NCBI GenBank assembly: GCA_037044955.1
Contig: JBAOHX010000002.1
Location: 992,001 to 1,056,000 of the forward strand
Reading direction: 5' to 3'
Length of the DNA: 64,000 nt
DNA from: JAJXWB01 sp037044955
GTDB lineage: Bacteria; Pseudomonadota; Alphaproteobacteria; Rhizobiales; Beijerinckiaceae
Below, one piece after another: positions 1-9,359 of this stretch. The translations under genes were made by a program, and so were the position numbers. Numbering within the stretch: the first letter of the stretch is position 1; each line of letters starts with the position of its first letter. The notes under the pieces are model-generated. The model searched no databases. It was not told the origin of the DNA and was given only the letters and a program-made list of their open reading frames with translations.

Positions 1-1086
1 AATGCGGCGTGGAACGCGCAGGGCGTCGCGGCCGGCCAGAAGACTTTTGCGGCGGGCGTCGTGCCAAACCGGGCCGACATCACGGTCGGCGCGCCCTCCG
101 TCGCCATCTCGCTGTCCGGGCAGATCATGACGGCGACCGTCTCCTACAGCGCCAGCGTGAAGACCAATCTGCTGAAGATCGCCCGCATCAACACGGTGAG
201 CGTGACGAATTCCATGACGACCAGCGTGACGGTGGCCAAATACACCGACCTGCATGTCGTCATCGACAATTCCGAATCCATGGGCATGGCGGCGTCCGCC
301 GCGGATGAGAACATCATCCAGACGAAGCTCGGCGTCACCTGTTTCCTCGGCTGCCACCTGCCGGGCAACGACACGGTCGCCTCCTATCGCGCCGCCGGCG
401 CGACGCTGCGCATCGACGTCATCAAGAACGCGGTGATCCAGTCGCTGACCGGCCTTTCGACGTCGACGGCGGCGGGCACGGTGCGCGTGGCGGTCTACAC
501 GTTCAACAACACGCTGCAGCAGGTGTTTCCGCTCTCCAGCAACCTGTCGGCCGCGATCAGCGCGGTGAACGGCGTCGATCTGGCGACGGACGGCGGCGGC
601 ACCAACATCACCTATTCGCTGAATGCGCTGAACGCCACGCTGCCGACGCCGGGCTCCGGCATGAACGCATCCTCGCCGAAGGGCGCGGTGCTGCTGTTCA
701 CCGACGCCGTGCAGGACCACGAGCGATATACCGCGTCGACGAACACCTGGGCCAACGACCCGAACTGGGTTCCCTATTCGCCGTCGGTGTACAACCAGTG
801 GGACTACCAGCCGATCGACCCCAGCGCCTGCGCGCCGATCAAGGCGAAGGGCTATTCCATGCTGGTGCTGAACGCGCAGTACGTCATCACCTCGACCGAC
901 CTTGCCGAGCAAAGCCGCTACGGCGACATCCAGAACATCGTTCTGCCGGCCGTGCCCGCCAACATCCAGGCCTGCTCGACGGGCGCGGGACATTTCTATT
1001 CCGCCAATTCGCCGGCGCAGATCGCTTCGGCGGTGACGACGATGTTCGCCAGCGCCGCCAACAATCTCGCGCGCCTGACGCGCTGA
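1..1086 (+). CDS. TadG-like pilus assembly protein with VWA domain, 5' end missing
   Basis: The frame is open from the first base, so the N-terminus (in the family a membrane anchor) lies outside the window; 361 codons are visible and the stop is TGA at 1084. The visible part is a von Willebrand A domain: strand LHVVI is followed by the MIDAS-type motif DNSES (nt 265-279), and a later LLFTD strand supplies a further acidic residue. A Cys/His cluster CFLGCH (nt 340-357) follows the MIDAS, as in alphaproteobacterial TadG-like proteins. The family is envelope-anchored and linked to Flp/Tad pilus assembly. No other tad genes are visible, so the role rests on the family alone. Confidence 0.75.
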   Translation, partial: NAAWNAQGVAAGQKTFAAGVVPNRADITVGAPSVAISLSGQIMTATVSYSASVKTNLLKIARINTVSVTNSMTTSVTVAKYTDLHVVIDNSESMGMAASAADENIIQTKLGVTCFLGCHLPGNDTVASYRAAGATLRIDVIKNAVIQSLTGLSTSTAAGTVRVAVYTFNNTLQQVFPLSSNLSAAISAVNGVDLATDGGGTNITYSLNALNATLPTPGSGMNASSPKGAVLLFTDAVQDHERYTASTNTWANDPNWVPYSPSVYNQWDYQPIDPSACAPIKAKGYSMLVLNAQYVITSTDLAEQSRYGDIQNIVLPAVPANIQACSTGAGHFYSANSPAQIASAVTTMFASAANNLARLTR

Positions 1087-1170
1087 GGCGAGCGCTGGAC
1101 GCGGCAGGGCGCCCGCGCCATATGCCCGCAGGAGCGCGTTATGCGCGCCGACCGGGACTGGAGGCGGGCG

Positions 1171-1689
1171 ATGAGACTTCTGGCATTGATCGGCGCGCTC
1201 GCGCTCGCCGTCGCGCTTGCCGCCGCCGGCTTTTTCTTCGGCGGCTTTTTCGATATTTCCACGGCATGGGAAGATCCTGCCCCGGTGACGAAGGCCATCG
1301 CCCGCGTGCGCGACGCATCGATCGCGCGCCGCGCGACGGACAAGCCGCCGGCCGACTACGCCAGCCCGCAACGCGTGCAGGCCGGCGCGCGCATGTTCGC
1401 GGCGCTCGGCTGCGTGAACTGCCACGGCGCGCCGGGCGTGAAATGGCAGAAATTCTCGGAGGGCATGAATCCCGCGCCGCCCGACCTGAAGGAAGAAGCG
1501 GCGGGTCTTTCGCCCTCGCAGGTCTTCTGGGTCGCCAAGCACGGCATCCGCATGACGGGCATGCCGGCGTTCGGCGAAGCCGCGTCGGACGACGAATTGT
1601 GGTCGGTCGCCGCTTTCGTGAAGAAACTGCCGGACGTTTCGGACGCCGATTTCAAGGCGTGGGCGGCGGCGGAAGCGCCGAAGCAATAG
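1171..1689 (+). CDS. membrane-anchored class I c-type cytochrome
   Basis: A 172-residue protein with a hydrophobic N-terminal segment (about residues 2-28) acting as signal or anchor, then a single c-type haem site C81-V-N-C-H85 and a downstream GMPAF that offers the axial methionine. It should be exported and act as a periplasmic or membrane-tethered electron carrier. I chose the ATG at 1171 rather than the in-frame ATG at 1141 because GGAGG lies about 8 bases upstream and the hydrophobic segment then starts at once. It lies about 85 bases after the TadG-like gene. No partner oxidase or dehydrogenase is adjacent, so the pathway is unknown. Confidence 0.85.
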   Translation: MRLLALIGALALAVALAAAGFFFGGFFDISTAWEDPAPVTKAIARVRDASIARRATDKPPADYASPQRVQAGARMFAALGCVNCHGAPGVKWQKFSEGMNPAPPDLKEEAAGLSPSQVFWVAKHGIRMTGMPAFGEAASDDELWSVAAFVKKLPDVSDADFKAWAAAEAPKQ

Positions 1690-1708
1690 GGCGCGTCACG
1701 GACGAAGC

Positions 1709-1985
1709 CTTCATGCTGCGGAGCCTGCGCAGCAGGCGTCTCGAAGCATGGGGGCTGCGGCCATCCTTCGAGACGCGATGCCGCGCATCGCTCCTCAGTG
1801 TCTGGCCCATAACCGAAATCCTCATCCTGAGGAGCGGCATCGATCTCGGGCTTGCCCGAGATCGACATGAAATGCCCAAGCCGGGCGAGCCCGACTTGGG
1901 TGGCGCGTCTCGAAGGATGGCAAAGCCGAGCATTTTTCGATCCGGCCACCCTTCGAGACGCCACTTCGTGGCTCCTCGGTGAGAT
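1709..1985. repeat. interspersed palindromic repeat cluster (CTTCGAGACGC / CTCCTCAGGATGAGG family)
   Basis: The 349-base gap between the cytochrome and the next gene is filled by several partial copies of one repeat family. Its marks are CATGCTG(A/C)GGAG, GTCTCGAAG(C/G)ATGG, CCATCCTTCGAGACGC and CTCCTCAG-GATGAGG, separated by variable hairpins such as the GATCTCGGGC/GCCCGAGATC pair near 1842-1863. Related copies occur near 5843, 20112, 44608 and 49064. No coding potential was seen. Confidence 0.8.
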
Positions 1986-2038
1986 TCGTGAATTGTAGTC
2001 AATCTCAGGATGAAGATGCGTGTTCGCATCGCCGCGCT

Positions 2039-3482
2039 ATGATGTCGCCACTCGACATGTCGCGCGCTCTACGTCAAATCATGATCGCCGCCGGCGTCGC
2101 CTCCGCCTTGCTCTTCCTCCCCGTCGGCCTCGCCTTCGATCTGCAGACCTATGGCGACGGCTCGATCTTCTCCTATGCGGTTGCGACGCGCGAAGTCTGG
2201 GCCTTTCACTGGCATAATATCGCGACGCGCGCGGCGACCTATGCGTTGACGCTGGCGCCCGGCGAGATCGCGGTCGCGCTGACCGGCGCGCCGTCCGCCG
2301 GCGTATTCGTCTACGGCCTGTGCCTGTTCGCCGCGCCCGCCGTTTCGCTCGGCGCGACTTTCGCGCTGGATCGCGCGCCCAATCGTCCGTACTTCGTCTT
2401 CGCCTGCGCTTCCACCGCGCTGCTCTGTCCGCTGGTCTTCGGCTTTCCAACGGAAATGTGGATCGCGCACGCCTTGTTCTGGCCGGCCTTCGCCTGCGCT
2501 ATGACCCTTCCGGTCACGCTGCTTTCATGCGCGCTACTTTCCGTGCTCACCGTCGCGCTCGCTCTCGCGCACGAGGGCGGACTCGTGCTCGGTTTCGGCA
2601 TCGTCGTTGCGACCGTGCTGCGCGGGCTCGGCGAGGCGCGCTTCCTGCGCGCGCTTTTCGCCTTCGCGCTCGCGCTCGCCGTGTGGTTCGCCATCAATCG
2701 TTTCGCGCAGCCCGATTCCTATTTCGGCGAAGTACGTTTTCGCGCGGCGTCGGAATTTTTCGAGGCCAGGATTTTTGTCGCGCCATTGGCGCTCCTGCTG
2801 CTGGCTACGCTGGCGACCTATGCGCTGCTTTGCGCCGTGCTGTCGCGCCATCGCGGGACGGCGCGCGCCGCTCGTCGCCGCGCTTTTCGTCGCGGGCGCG
2901 CTCGTTCTCTGGTGGACGCGGTTCGATACTGCGCTGCATGCGGACAACAGGTACTATTTCCGCACCATCCTGCTGATCGCGACCTGCGCATTCGCCGCCG
3001 TCGCCGGACTGCTCCAACTCGCAATGGAAGATACGATCGCCGCGCGCATCGCGCTCGTGCAACGCGCGCTATCTGCGATCGCGCGCGAAAACTTCGCGCG
3101 CGCAACGATCGGCGCCGTCGCGCTCGTTCTTCTCATCCACGCCGTCGAGACCGCGAAATTCGTGCGCGGCTTCTCCGCCTATCGCGCGGCGGTGCGCGCG
3201 CTTGCCGTCGGCGAGGCGGCGGATATGCAGCTCGGCGCGCCCTTCTTCGTTTCGTCGCAACGCATCGGCCCTGAACTCAATCGTCTCTCGTGGTTCTCGA
3301 CCACGCCCTATCTCTCCGCCGTCGTCGCGGACTTCACGCCGAAACGGCTCGTCGTCGATCCCGCGGGCAATTATTTCTGGCTGTCCTGCGCGACGGCGAC
3401 GGCGGCGACGCAGGCGCAACGCGCCGTTTCGCAGGAGACGCGCGAGATGATCCGCGTCTATTCCTGCCTGCATCGCAAGTAG
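2039..3482 (+). CDS. polytopic membrane protein of unknown function (one frameshift)
   Basis: After removing one extra G near 2853 (in CGCGGGACGG) the frame runs from ATG 2039 to TAG 3480 and encodes about 480 residues. Two thirds is a series of hydrophobic segments with short Arg-rich loops. The C-terminal part, from about nt 3185, is more soluble and holds a segment reading DPAGNYFWL. The layout recalls integral membrane enzymes or carriers, but I recognise no catalytic motif and assign no function. ATG 2057 is an alternative start. It stands alone, convergent with the MFS gene that follows six bases later. Confidence 0.6.
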
Positions 3483-3488
3483 AGAAGT

Positions 3489-4674
3489 CTAGTCGTCCTT
3501 GCGCGGATCGAGCGCGGCGGCGAGCGCGAGCGCGAGGCCGGCCGCCGCGACGCCGGCCATGAACAGATAGGCCTGGAGCCCGAAGGCCTTCCACAGATAG
3601 CCGCTCGTGATCGAAACGAGCGCCATGGTCAGCGCATTGGCGCCGGATATCCAGCCCTGCGCCTGCGCGCGGCGCGTCTCGCCGACGAGGCGCGTGAGCG
3701 CGAAAATCGAGCCGAGATGCGTCGCCGCGAAACTGAAGGCGTGCAGCGCCTGGCCGACGAAGACGAGCGTCGTGTTGGTCGTCGCGGCCATCAGCAGCCA
3801 GCGCAGGATCGCGAACAGCGCGCCGGCGATCAGCAGGCCATAGGCGCGGCTCGCGCCGCCGAAGCGATTGGAGGCGAGGAAGAAGATGATTTCGGTTGCG
3901 ACGCCGATGGCCCATAGCAGGCCGATGATGAAATCGCTGTGTCCTTGCGCGCGAAAAGCGATGGAGCCGAACGTGTAGACGACGGCGTGGCTCGCCTGGA
4001 TGAGCGCGCCGGCGAGCACGACGAGAACGACGACGCGCGGCCGCGCGATCGTCTCGCGCATCTGCGCGGCGCCGGCGCCGCCCGCGTGCGCGTCCCGCGG
4101 CGCGAGCAGCACGACGCCGGCGCTCGCCAGCGCCATCACGCCCGCGATCACGTAGATCATGGCTTCAGGCGGAAAGAGGCCGACGAACCAGCCGCCTGCC
4201 GCCATCAATAGGAGCACGCTGACCGAGCCCGCGCCGCGCACGATTCCATAGTCGAGCGGGCGTTCGCCCGCCACGACGCGACGGCGCGCCTCGCGCAGCA
4301 CGATGGCGTCGGTGAGCGCGATCATCGGTCCCTGGCAGAAGGCGCCGGCGACGATGCACAGGAACACCAGCGCATAGGCCGGCTGCACGAAACCGGCCGC
4401 GAAATTCGCGATGGTCGCGCCGACGCCGCACAATGCGAGCAGGCGCGCGGTATTGCCGTAGCGGTCGGCGCGCGGGGGAACGAGGAGGTTCGAGACGAAG
4501 CGCGCGATCGGCGTCGCGCCGTTGACGAGCGCGATCGATTTCGGCGGCGAAGCCGATGCTCGCGAACCACAGCGAGAGGAACGGCAATTGCACGCCGACG
4601 GGCGCGAAGACCAGAAGGTTCAACGCGGCGAGGCGTGGCGCGGATGCGCCGGTCTTCGAGGCGGGCCGGGACAA
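3489..4674 (-). CDS. MFS transporter, MFS_1-like / HcaT-type (one frameshift)
   Basis: Corrected for one extra base near 4537 (minus strand GATCGCGCTC for GATGCGCTC), the protein is about 394 residues with twelve predicted membrane spans. The first span region reads PVGVQLPFLSLWF, followed by a loop with PPRADRYGN, the conserved MFS loop 2-3 position. The closest family I can name is the MFS_1-like group containing phenylpropionate/sugar-type symporters; the substrate is unknown. No convincing ATG precedes the first span, and TTG at 4674 is the longest usable start, so the N-terminus is uncertain. It is convergent with the preceding membrane protein. Confidence 0.65.
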
Positions 4675-4807
4675 TTCGCTTTCCGTGAAACAGATGCGCG
4701 TTCGGGCGCAGGCGTCTCATAGCAGATCGGGCGCGGCGGCGCGCGGCTTGCGACTTGCAGCTTGCGGCGAAGCGCTCCATCCTCCCGGGCCGAAAGAGGG
4801 AGCGCCC

Positions 4808-5827
4808 GTGGCCAAATTTCCGACGACGATCGCCGGCAGCCTGCCGAAGCCAGCCTGGCTTGCCGAGCCCGAGAAGCTCTGGGGCGCGTGGCGGGCGGAA
4901 GGCGCCGAACTCGACGCGCTCAAGCGCGACGCGACGCTGCTGTGGCTGAAGCTGCAGGAAGACGCCGGCATCGACATCGTCGGCGACGGCGAGCAGTCGC
5001 GCATCCATTTCGTGCACGGCTTTCTCGAGCAGGTCGAGGGCATCGACTGGAACAAGAAAACCGCGATGGGCATCCGCAACAATCGCTATGTCGTGGAGGT
5101 GCCGACGGTGACGGCGCCGGTGAGGCGCAAGGCGGCGGTGCATGCGAAGGAAGCGGCGGTCGCGCGCGAACACACGAAGCACAAGCTGAAATTCACGCTG
5201 CCCGGCCCGATGACGATCTGCGACACGATCGCCGACGGGCATTACGGGCGGCGCGCCGACATGGCGATGGCTTTTGCACGCGCCTTGAATGAAGAAGCGC
5301 GCGAACTCGAGGCGCTCGGCGTCGACGTCATCCAGTTCGACGAGCCGGCGTTCAACGTGTTCATGGGCGAGGTCGTGGACTGGGGCGTGCCGGCGCTGGA
5401 GGCGGCGGCGCAGGGGCTGAAATGCGAGACGGCCGTGCACATCTGCTACGGCTACGGCATCGAGGCCAACATCAAGTGGAAGGAGACGCTGGGCGAGGAA
5501 TGGCGGCAATACGAGGCGATCTTTCCCGCGCTCAACAGGTCGACGGTCGGCGGCGTGTCGCTGGAATGCGCGGGCTCGAAGGTTCCGATCTCGCTGATCC
5601 GTCTGCTCTCGGACAAGCAGATCCTGGTCGGCGCGATCGATGTGGCGACGAGCCGCATCGAGACGGCGGAAGATGTTGCGGCCGTGATGCGTGAGGCGAT
5701 GAAACACGCCGATTCCGAGCGCCTGCAATGCTCGACGAATTGCGGCCTCGCGCCGCTGCCGCGCGGCGTGGCGGAGGGCAAGCTGGCGGCGCTGGGGGCG
5801 GGGGCGAGGCTGTTGCGAGGCGAGTGA
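4808..5827 (+). CDS. cobalamin-independent methionine synthase, short core (MetE C-terminal type)
   Basis: The 339-residue protein covers only the catalytic MetE barrel, as in the short core-MetE family, rather than the double-barrel enzyme of about 750 residues. Zinc-ligand motifs are present: H211-I-C213 in VHICYG and a QCSTNC element with C308/C312 near the end. FDEPAF and the start FPTTIAGSLPKP are also typical. It is expected to transfer a methyl group to homocysteine; core enzymes may use a donor other than triglutamyl-methylfolate. GTG 4808 is chosen because GAGGGAG lies just upstream and the conserved sequence starts there. Confidence 0.85.
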   Translation: MAKFPTTIAGSLPKPAWLAEPEKLWGAWRAEGAELDALKRDATLLWLKLQEDAGIDIVGDGEQSRIHFVHGFLEQVEGIDWNKKTAMGIRNNRYVVEVPTVTAPVRRKAAVHAKEAAVAREHTKHKLKFTLPGPMTICDTIADGHYGRRADMAMAFARALNEEARELEALGVDVIQFDEPAFNVFMGEVVDWGVPALEAAAQGLKCETAVHICYGYGIEANIKWKETLGEEWRQYEAIFPALNRSTVGGVSLECAGSKVPISLIRLLSDKQILVGAIDVATSRIETAEDVAAVMREAMKHADSERLQCSTNCGLAPLPRGVAEGKLAALGAGARLLRGE

Positions 5828-5842
5828 AAGCCAACACGAACC

Positions 5843-5941
5843 TTCATGCTGAGGAGGCGCCGAAAGCGCCGTCTCGAAGCATGGGGATTGCGGCCATCCT
5901 TCGGGACGCGTCGCTTTGCGACGCTCCTCAGGATGAGGGTT
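5843..5941. repeat. interspersed palindromic repeat, same family as 1709-1985
   Basis: One full-length copy: CATGCTGAGGAGGC, a small GCGCCGAAAGCGCC hairpin, GTCTCGAAGCATGG, then CCATCCTTCGGGACGC, a CGTCGCTTTGCGACG hairpin and CTCCTCAGGATGAGG. The two halves are inverted relative to each other, so the whole element can fold. It lies between the convergent methionine synthase and XRE-cupin genes and may also terminate transcription. Confidence 0.8.
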
Positions 5942-5966
5942 TTTCATTGTGCAGACAGGCTCTCCA

Positions 5967-6585
5967 TCACTCCATCACGGCCGCCTTGAGGATGCACACC
6001 ATGGTCGCATGCGCGGGCTTGGCCGAGCGATTGCGGATGAGATGCGGGCGGTCGCAGCGATAGCGCAGCGTCTCGCCGGCGACCGCCGTCTCGACGACGC
6101 CGGCGACTTCCACTTCCAGTTCGCCCGATATCACCGACAGGCACTCGACCGAGCCGCGCTGGTGCGGGTCGGAGGCGAGCACGCCGCCGGGCGCCGCGGA
6201 AAAATCGTACCATTGCAGCCATTCGACCGTCTTGATCCAGCCGATGATGGCGAGCTTGCACTTGCCGTCCTCCGAAACCAGAATTGGGGTATCGCCGCGT
6301 GAAGACTTCTCGATGAAGGGCTCGTCCTCGGCGCCCTGCAGCACGCGCTCGATGGAGACGTCGAGCGCCTGCGACAGGCGCCAGATGGTGGAGAGCGTCG
6401 GGTTGGTCTCGTTGCGCTCGATCTGGCGAGATGATGGATTTCGCGACGCCGGATTGCTCCGAGAGGTCGGACAGCGAGAGATTGTAGGCCTTGCGCAGGC
6501 GCTGCACGGTGCGGCCGAGCTGGCCGGACACGACCTGCGCGCCGGCCTCCAGCGCCTTCTGTTTGTCCTTGCCCTCGACGCCCAT
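5967..6585 (-). CDS. XRE-family regulator with C-terminal cupin domain (one frameshift)
   Basis: Removing one extra C near 6433 (minus strand TCGCCAGATCGAG) gives 205 residues. Residues about 20-80 form an XRE helix-turn-helix: LRKAYNLSLSDLSEQSGVAKS followed by QIERNETNPTLSTIWRLS. Residues about 120-195 are a cupin with GSVECLSVISGELEVEV and HLIRNRS. Such proteins sense a small ligand through the cupin and regulate nearby genes; the ligand is unknown. It is divergent from the HupE/UreJ-like gene, with a perfect inverted repeat between them (6622-6654), which suggests autoregulation and control of that neighbour. Confidence 0.85.
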
Positions 6586-6621
6586 GCGCTCCTCGTCCGC
6601 ATCAATCGTTCGGCATTGTAG

Positions 6622-6654
6622 CCGATTTCGTTTGGAATAACGAACGTAAATCGG
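6622..6654. promoter_or_regulatory. dyad-symmetric operator between XRE-cupin gene and hupE-like gene
   Basis: Perfect inverted repeat TTCGTT-TGGAAT-AACGAA (6627-6644), with outer arms CCGATTT (6622) and AAATCGG (ending 6654) that also pair, though off-centre. It lies 37 bases upstream of the regulator start, in the divergent promoter region, where an XRE dimer would be expected to bind. Confidence 0.6.
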
Positions 6655-6777
6655 CCCGCGACCCGTGTGGCGGCGCCTTGAAAATGGGCGCCGGCGCCTC
6701 GCGCAGGGCTGGCTTGCGGCGTGGCGATTGCCTTAGCTTCGGGCGAGGAACTGGCGGCGCGCGGGCGGAGAAATGCG

Positions 6778-7365
6778 ATGAAGGCGAGACTTGTTGCGGC
6801 GGCGATTCTTTGCGTGGCCGGCGGGGCGGGCCCCGCGCTGGCCCACACCGGCCACGGCGACGCGCATGGCTTCGTCGCCGGTCTCCTGCATCCTGTCGGC
6901 GGGCTCGACCATGTGCTGGCGATGGTGGCGGTCGGCCTGCTGGCGGCTCGCCTCGGCGGTCGCGCCCTGTGGGCTGTGCCTACGGCCTTCGTCGCGCTGA
7001 TGGCGGCCGGCGGCGCGCTCGGCATGAACGGCGTCGGACTTCCCTACGTCGAAACCGGCATCGCGCTTTCGGTCGTCGTGTTCGGCGGCGTGCTCGCGGC
7101 CGGCGTCACGCCGCCGGTGGGTCTCGCCGTGGGGCTTGTCGGTTTCTTCGCGATTTTCCACGGCCATGCGCATGGCGCGGAAATGCCCGGCGATGCTTCC
7201 GGCCTCGCCTATGCGACGGGTTTCATGGCGGCGACCGCCACGCTTCATGCCGTGGGCGCCGGGCTCGGCGTCGGCGCCGCGCGCCTCGCATCGACGCGCG
7301 TCGTGCGCCTCGGCGGCGCGGCGACGGCGGCTGCGGGCGTCGGGCTTCTGGCGGGGTGGATCTGA
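6778..7365 (+). CDS. HupE/UreJ family nickel/metal-uptake type membrane protein
   Basis: The 195-residue protein has an N-terminal signal-like segment, then the family hallmark HTGHGDAHGF and HPVGGLDHVLAMVAVGLLA, and a second histidine cluster FHGHAHGAEMPG in the middle. About six membrane spans are visible. HupE/UreJ proteins sit in the inner membrane and are thought to take up nickel (sometimes cobalt) for hydrogenase or urease. Neither enzyme is encoded nearby, so the metal and client are open. ATG 6778 follows GGAGAAATGCG and leads straight into the signal segment. Divergent from the XRE-cupin regulator, which may control it. Confidence 0.85.
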   Translation: MKARLVAAAILCVAGGAGPALAHTGHGDAHGFVAGLLHPVGGLDHVLAMVAVGLLAARLGGRALWAVPTAFVALMAAGGALGMNGVGLPYVETGIALSVVVFGGVLAAGVTPPVGLAVGLVGFFAIFHGHAHGAEMPGDASGLAYATGFMAATATLHAVGAGLGVGAARLASTRVVRLGGAATAAAGVGLLAGWI

Positions 7366-7370
7366 GCGTT

Positions 7371-7510
7371 TCTCCCCACCCCCTTGTGGGGAGGGGCGGG
7401 GGAAGGGGGGCGGGGAATCCTGCGACGAAATACGATGATGCGACTACGCACATCCCGCGAGATTTCCCGACCCCCCACCCTAACCCTCCCCCACAAGGGG
7501 GGAGGGAACC
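7371..7510. repeat. inverted CCCC-TTGTGGGG interspersed repeat
   Basis: Two G/C-run arms face each other: CCCCACCCCCTTGTGGGG near 7375 and CTCCCCCACAAGGGGGGAGGG near 7486. About 90 bases lie between the arms. It fills the gap between the convergent hupE-like and EamA genes and could fold into a large terminator-like structure. No coding potential was seen. Confidence 0.7.
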
Positions 7511-7522
7511 AGATTCGCGCTC

Positions 7523-8468
7523 TCACCGCCCCGTCGGGCTCTTGCGGATCAGCTTCAACTGCCGCTCGCGCCACAGCACGAACAGGCCGGACGCGATGAC
7601 GATGGCCGATCCGGCGAGGATCGCGACCGTCGGCTTCTCCGCTGAAGAAGATATAGCCGAGCAGCACCGCCCAGATGATCGACGTGTAGTCGAAGGGCGC
7701 GATGACGCTGGCTTCGGCGTAGCGCACGCAATCGGTCAGCCAGATCTGGCCGACGCCGCCGAGCAGGCCGATGGCGATGAGCCTGAAGAGATCGTAGGCG
7801 CCGGGCGTCACCCATTTCTGGCTTTCGAGAAAGCCGGCGAAGGGCGCGTTCGCCGGCCAGACATAGCCCGCCGTCATCAGCAGAAAGCCGAACAGCGTCG
7901 TCAGCGCGGAGAAGTAGAAGACGATGGCGCCGGTATATTCGCTGAGCGCGAGCCGGCGCGTCTGGATGGTGGCGATGGCCGCGAACGTCGCCGTCGAGAC
8001 GGCGGCGAGCGCGCCGACGCGCGAGCCCGCGCCTTCGCCGAGATGCTCGCCGACCATCACGATCACGCCGAGAAAGCCGACGATGACCGCGCCCCAGCGA
8101 TAGGCGCGCACGGTTTCCCCCAGCACGAGCGCGGCAAGCGCGACGACGAGCAGCGGCGCGAGATAGCCGATGGCGGTGACGTCCGGCAGCGGCAGCAGCG
8201 CGACGGCGAGAAAATACGAGAACATGCCGCATGTTCCCGCAAGCCCGCGCCCGAGATGGCCGAGCGGGCGGTGCGTGCGGATGGCGTGCGGAAACTCGCC
8301 GCGCCCGCGCAGCCAGAACACCAGCACCACGAGCGCGAACAGCGAGCGGAAGAACACGATCTGGCCGATGGGATAGCCGCCCGTCAGCTTTGCCACCGTC
8401 GCCATCATGGAGAAGGCGAGCGCAGAGCCGACGCGCATCAGCACGCCCTTGGCGACGCCCGAGATCAT
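7523..8468 (-). CDS. EamA/DMT-superfamily permease (one frameshift)
   Basis: Correcting one extra G near 7640 (minus strand AGCGGAGAAGCC) restores a frame of about 314 residues ending RQLKLIRKSPTGR. Ten predicted membrane spans form two EamA repeats. The first has GGYPIGQIVFFRSLFALV and ends with a Pro-rich DVTAIGYLAPLLV; the second ends near SVIAPFDYTSIIWAVLLGY, the classical position of the second repeat motif. The family exports metabolites or amino-acid derivatives; the substrate cannot be read from sequence. The start lies 6 bases from the stop of the upstream SDR gene, suggesting a two-gene operon. Confidence 0.8.
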
Positions 8469-8473
8469 GGGCG

Positions 8474-9253
8474 TCAGATCACCGTGTTGAAGGCGCCGCC
8501 GTCGATCAGGAAGGACTGGCCGGTGATGTAGCCGGCATGCGCGCTGGCGAGAAAGGCGCAGAGCTTGCCGAATTCGTCCGCCGTGCCGAAGCGCTTGGCC
8601 GGAATGCCCGCTTCGCGCTGCCGGCGGAATTCTTCAGGGGTGATGCCTTTCATCGCCGCCATGCGGCCGGTCGCGGTGGCGATGCGGTCGGTGTCGAACA
8701 CGCCCGGCAGGATGTGGTTGATGGTGACGTTGCGGTCGACGAACTGCCGCGCCGCCGCCGCCAGAAAGGCGGTGAGGCCGGCGCGCGCGCCCGACGACAG
8801 GTCGAGGCCGACGAGCGAGGTGCGCACGGAGGCCGAGGTGATGTCGATGATGCGGCCGAAGCCGCGCTCGGCCATGCCGTCGATCACCGACTGCACCAGG
8901 ATGATCGGCGTCATCATGTTGGCGTCGAGGCCCGCGATCATCTCGTCGCGCGTGATCTGCCGGAAGTCCTTGGGCGGCGGGCCGCCGTTGTTGTTGACGA
9001 GAATGTCGGGCGCGGGGCAGGCGGCGAGCAGCGCCTTGCGGCCGTCCTCCGTGCCGACGTCGCAGGCGACGGGCGTCACCTTCGCGCCGGTCGCCGCCGC
9101 GATCTCCTTGGCGGCCGCTTCGAGAATGTCGGCGTTGCGGCCGTTCATCACCACTTCGCAGCCGGCTTCCGCCAAGGCGCGCGCGCAGCCCTTGCCCAGC
9201 CCCTTGGAGGAGGCGCAGACGATGGCCTTGCGGCCGGCGATACCGAGATCCAT
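8474..9253 (-). CDS. SDR-family protein lacking the catalytic Tyr-Lys pair
   Basis: A 259-residue Rossmann protein of classical SDR length. It has a dinucleotide loop of the form ASSKGLGKG and the NNNGG strand (residues about 87-91). The serine is kept (ITSAS), but the expected YxxxK reads SSGAR, so both the catalytic Tyr and Lys are replaced. An SDR subfamily with NGAR/SGAR at this place is common in alphaproteobacteria and is usually annotated as 3-oxoacyl-ACP reductase-like. Reductase activity by the standard mechanism is therefore doubtful. It appears to be translated with the EamA permease six bases downstream. Confidence 0.8.
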   Translation of the reverse strand: MDLGIAGRKAIVCASSKGLGKGCARALAEAGCEVVMNGRNADILEAAAKEIAAATGAKVTPVACDVGTEDGRKALLAACPAPDILVNNNGGPPPKDFRQITRDEMIAGLDANMMTPIILVQSVIDGMAERGFGRIIDITSASVRTSLVGLDLSSGARAGLTAFLAAAARQFVDRNVTINHILPGVFDTDRIATATGRMAAMKGITPEEFRRQREAGIPAKRFGTADEFGKLCAFLASAHAGYITGQSFLIDGGAFNTVI

Positions 9254-9359
9254 GGCGTTTCCTTCTCGACGCGATTTGTCGGCGGAGATTAGGCGGGGCG
9301 CGCAAGCAAGGACAAGTGCGGGCCAGCCATCGCCGCCATGTGCGCGGCGGGAGGCACGC

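Noticed and set aside
340..357. c-type haem site in the TadG-like protein
   Set aside because: The spacing is CX3CH, not CX2CH, and it lies within a VWA fold; family members keep it without known haem.
4322..5947. A 541-codon minus-strand frame over the methionine synthase
   Set aside because: Antisense to a well-conserved enzyme and rich in Arg/His runs typical of shadow frames.
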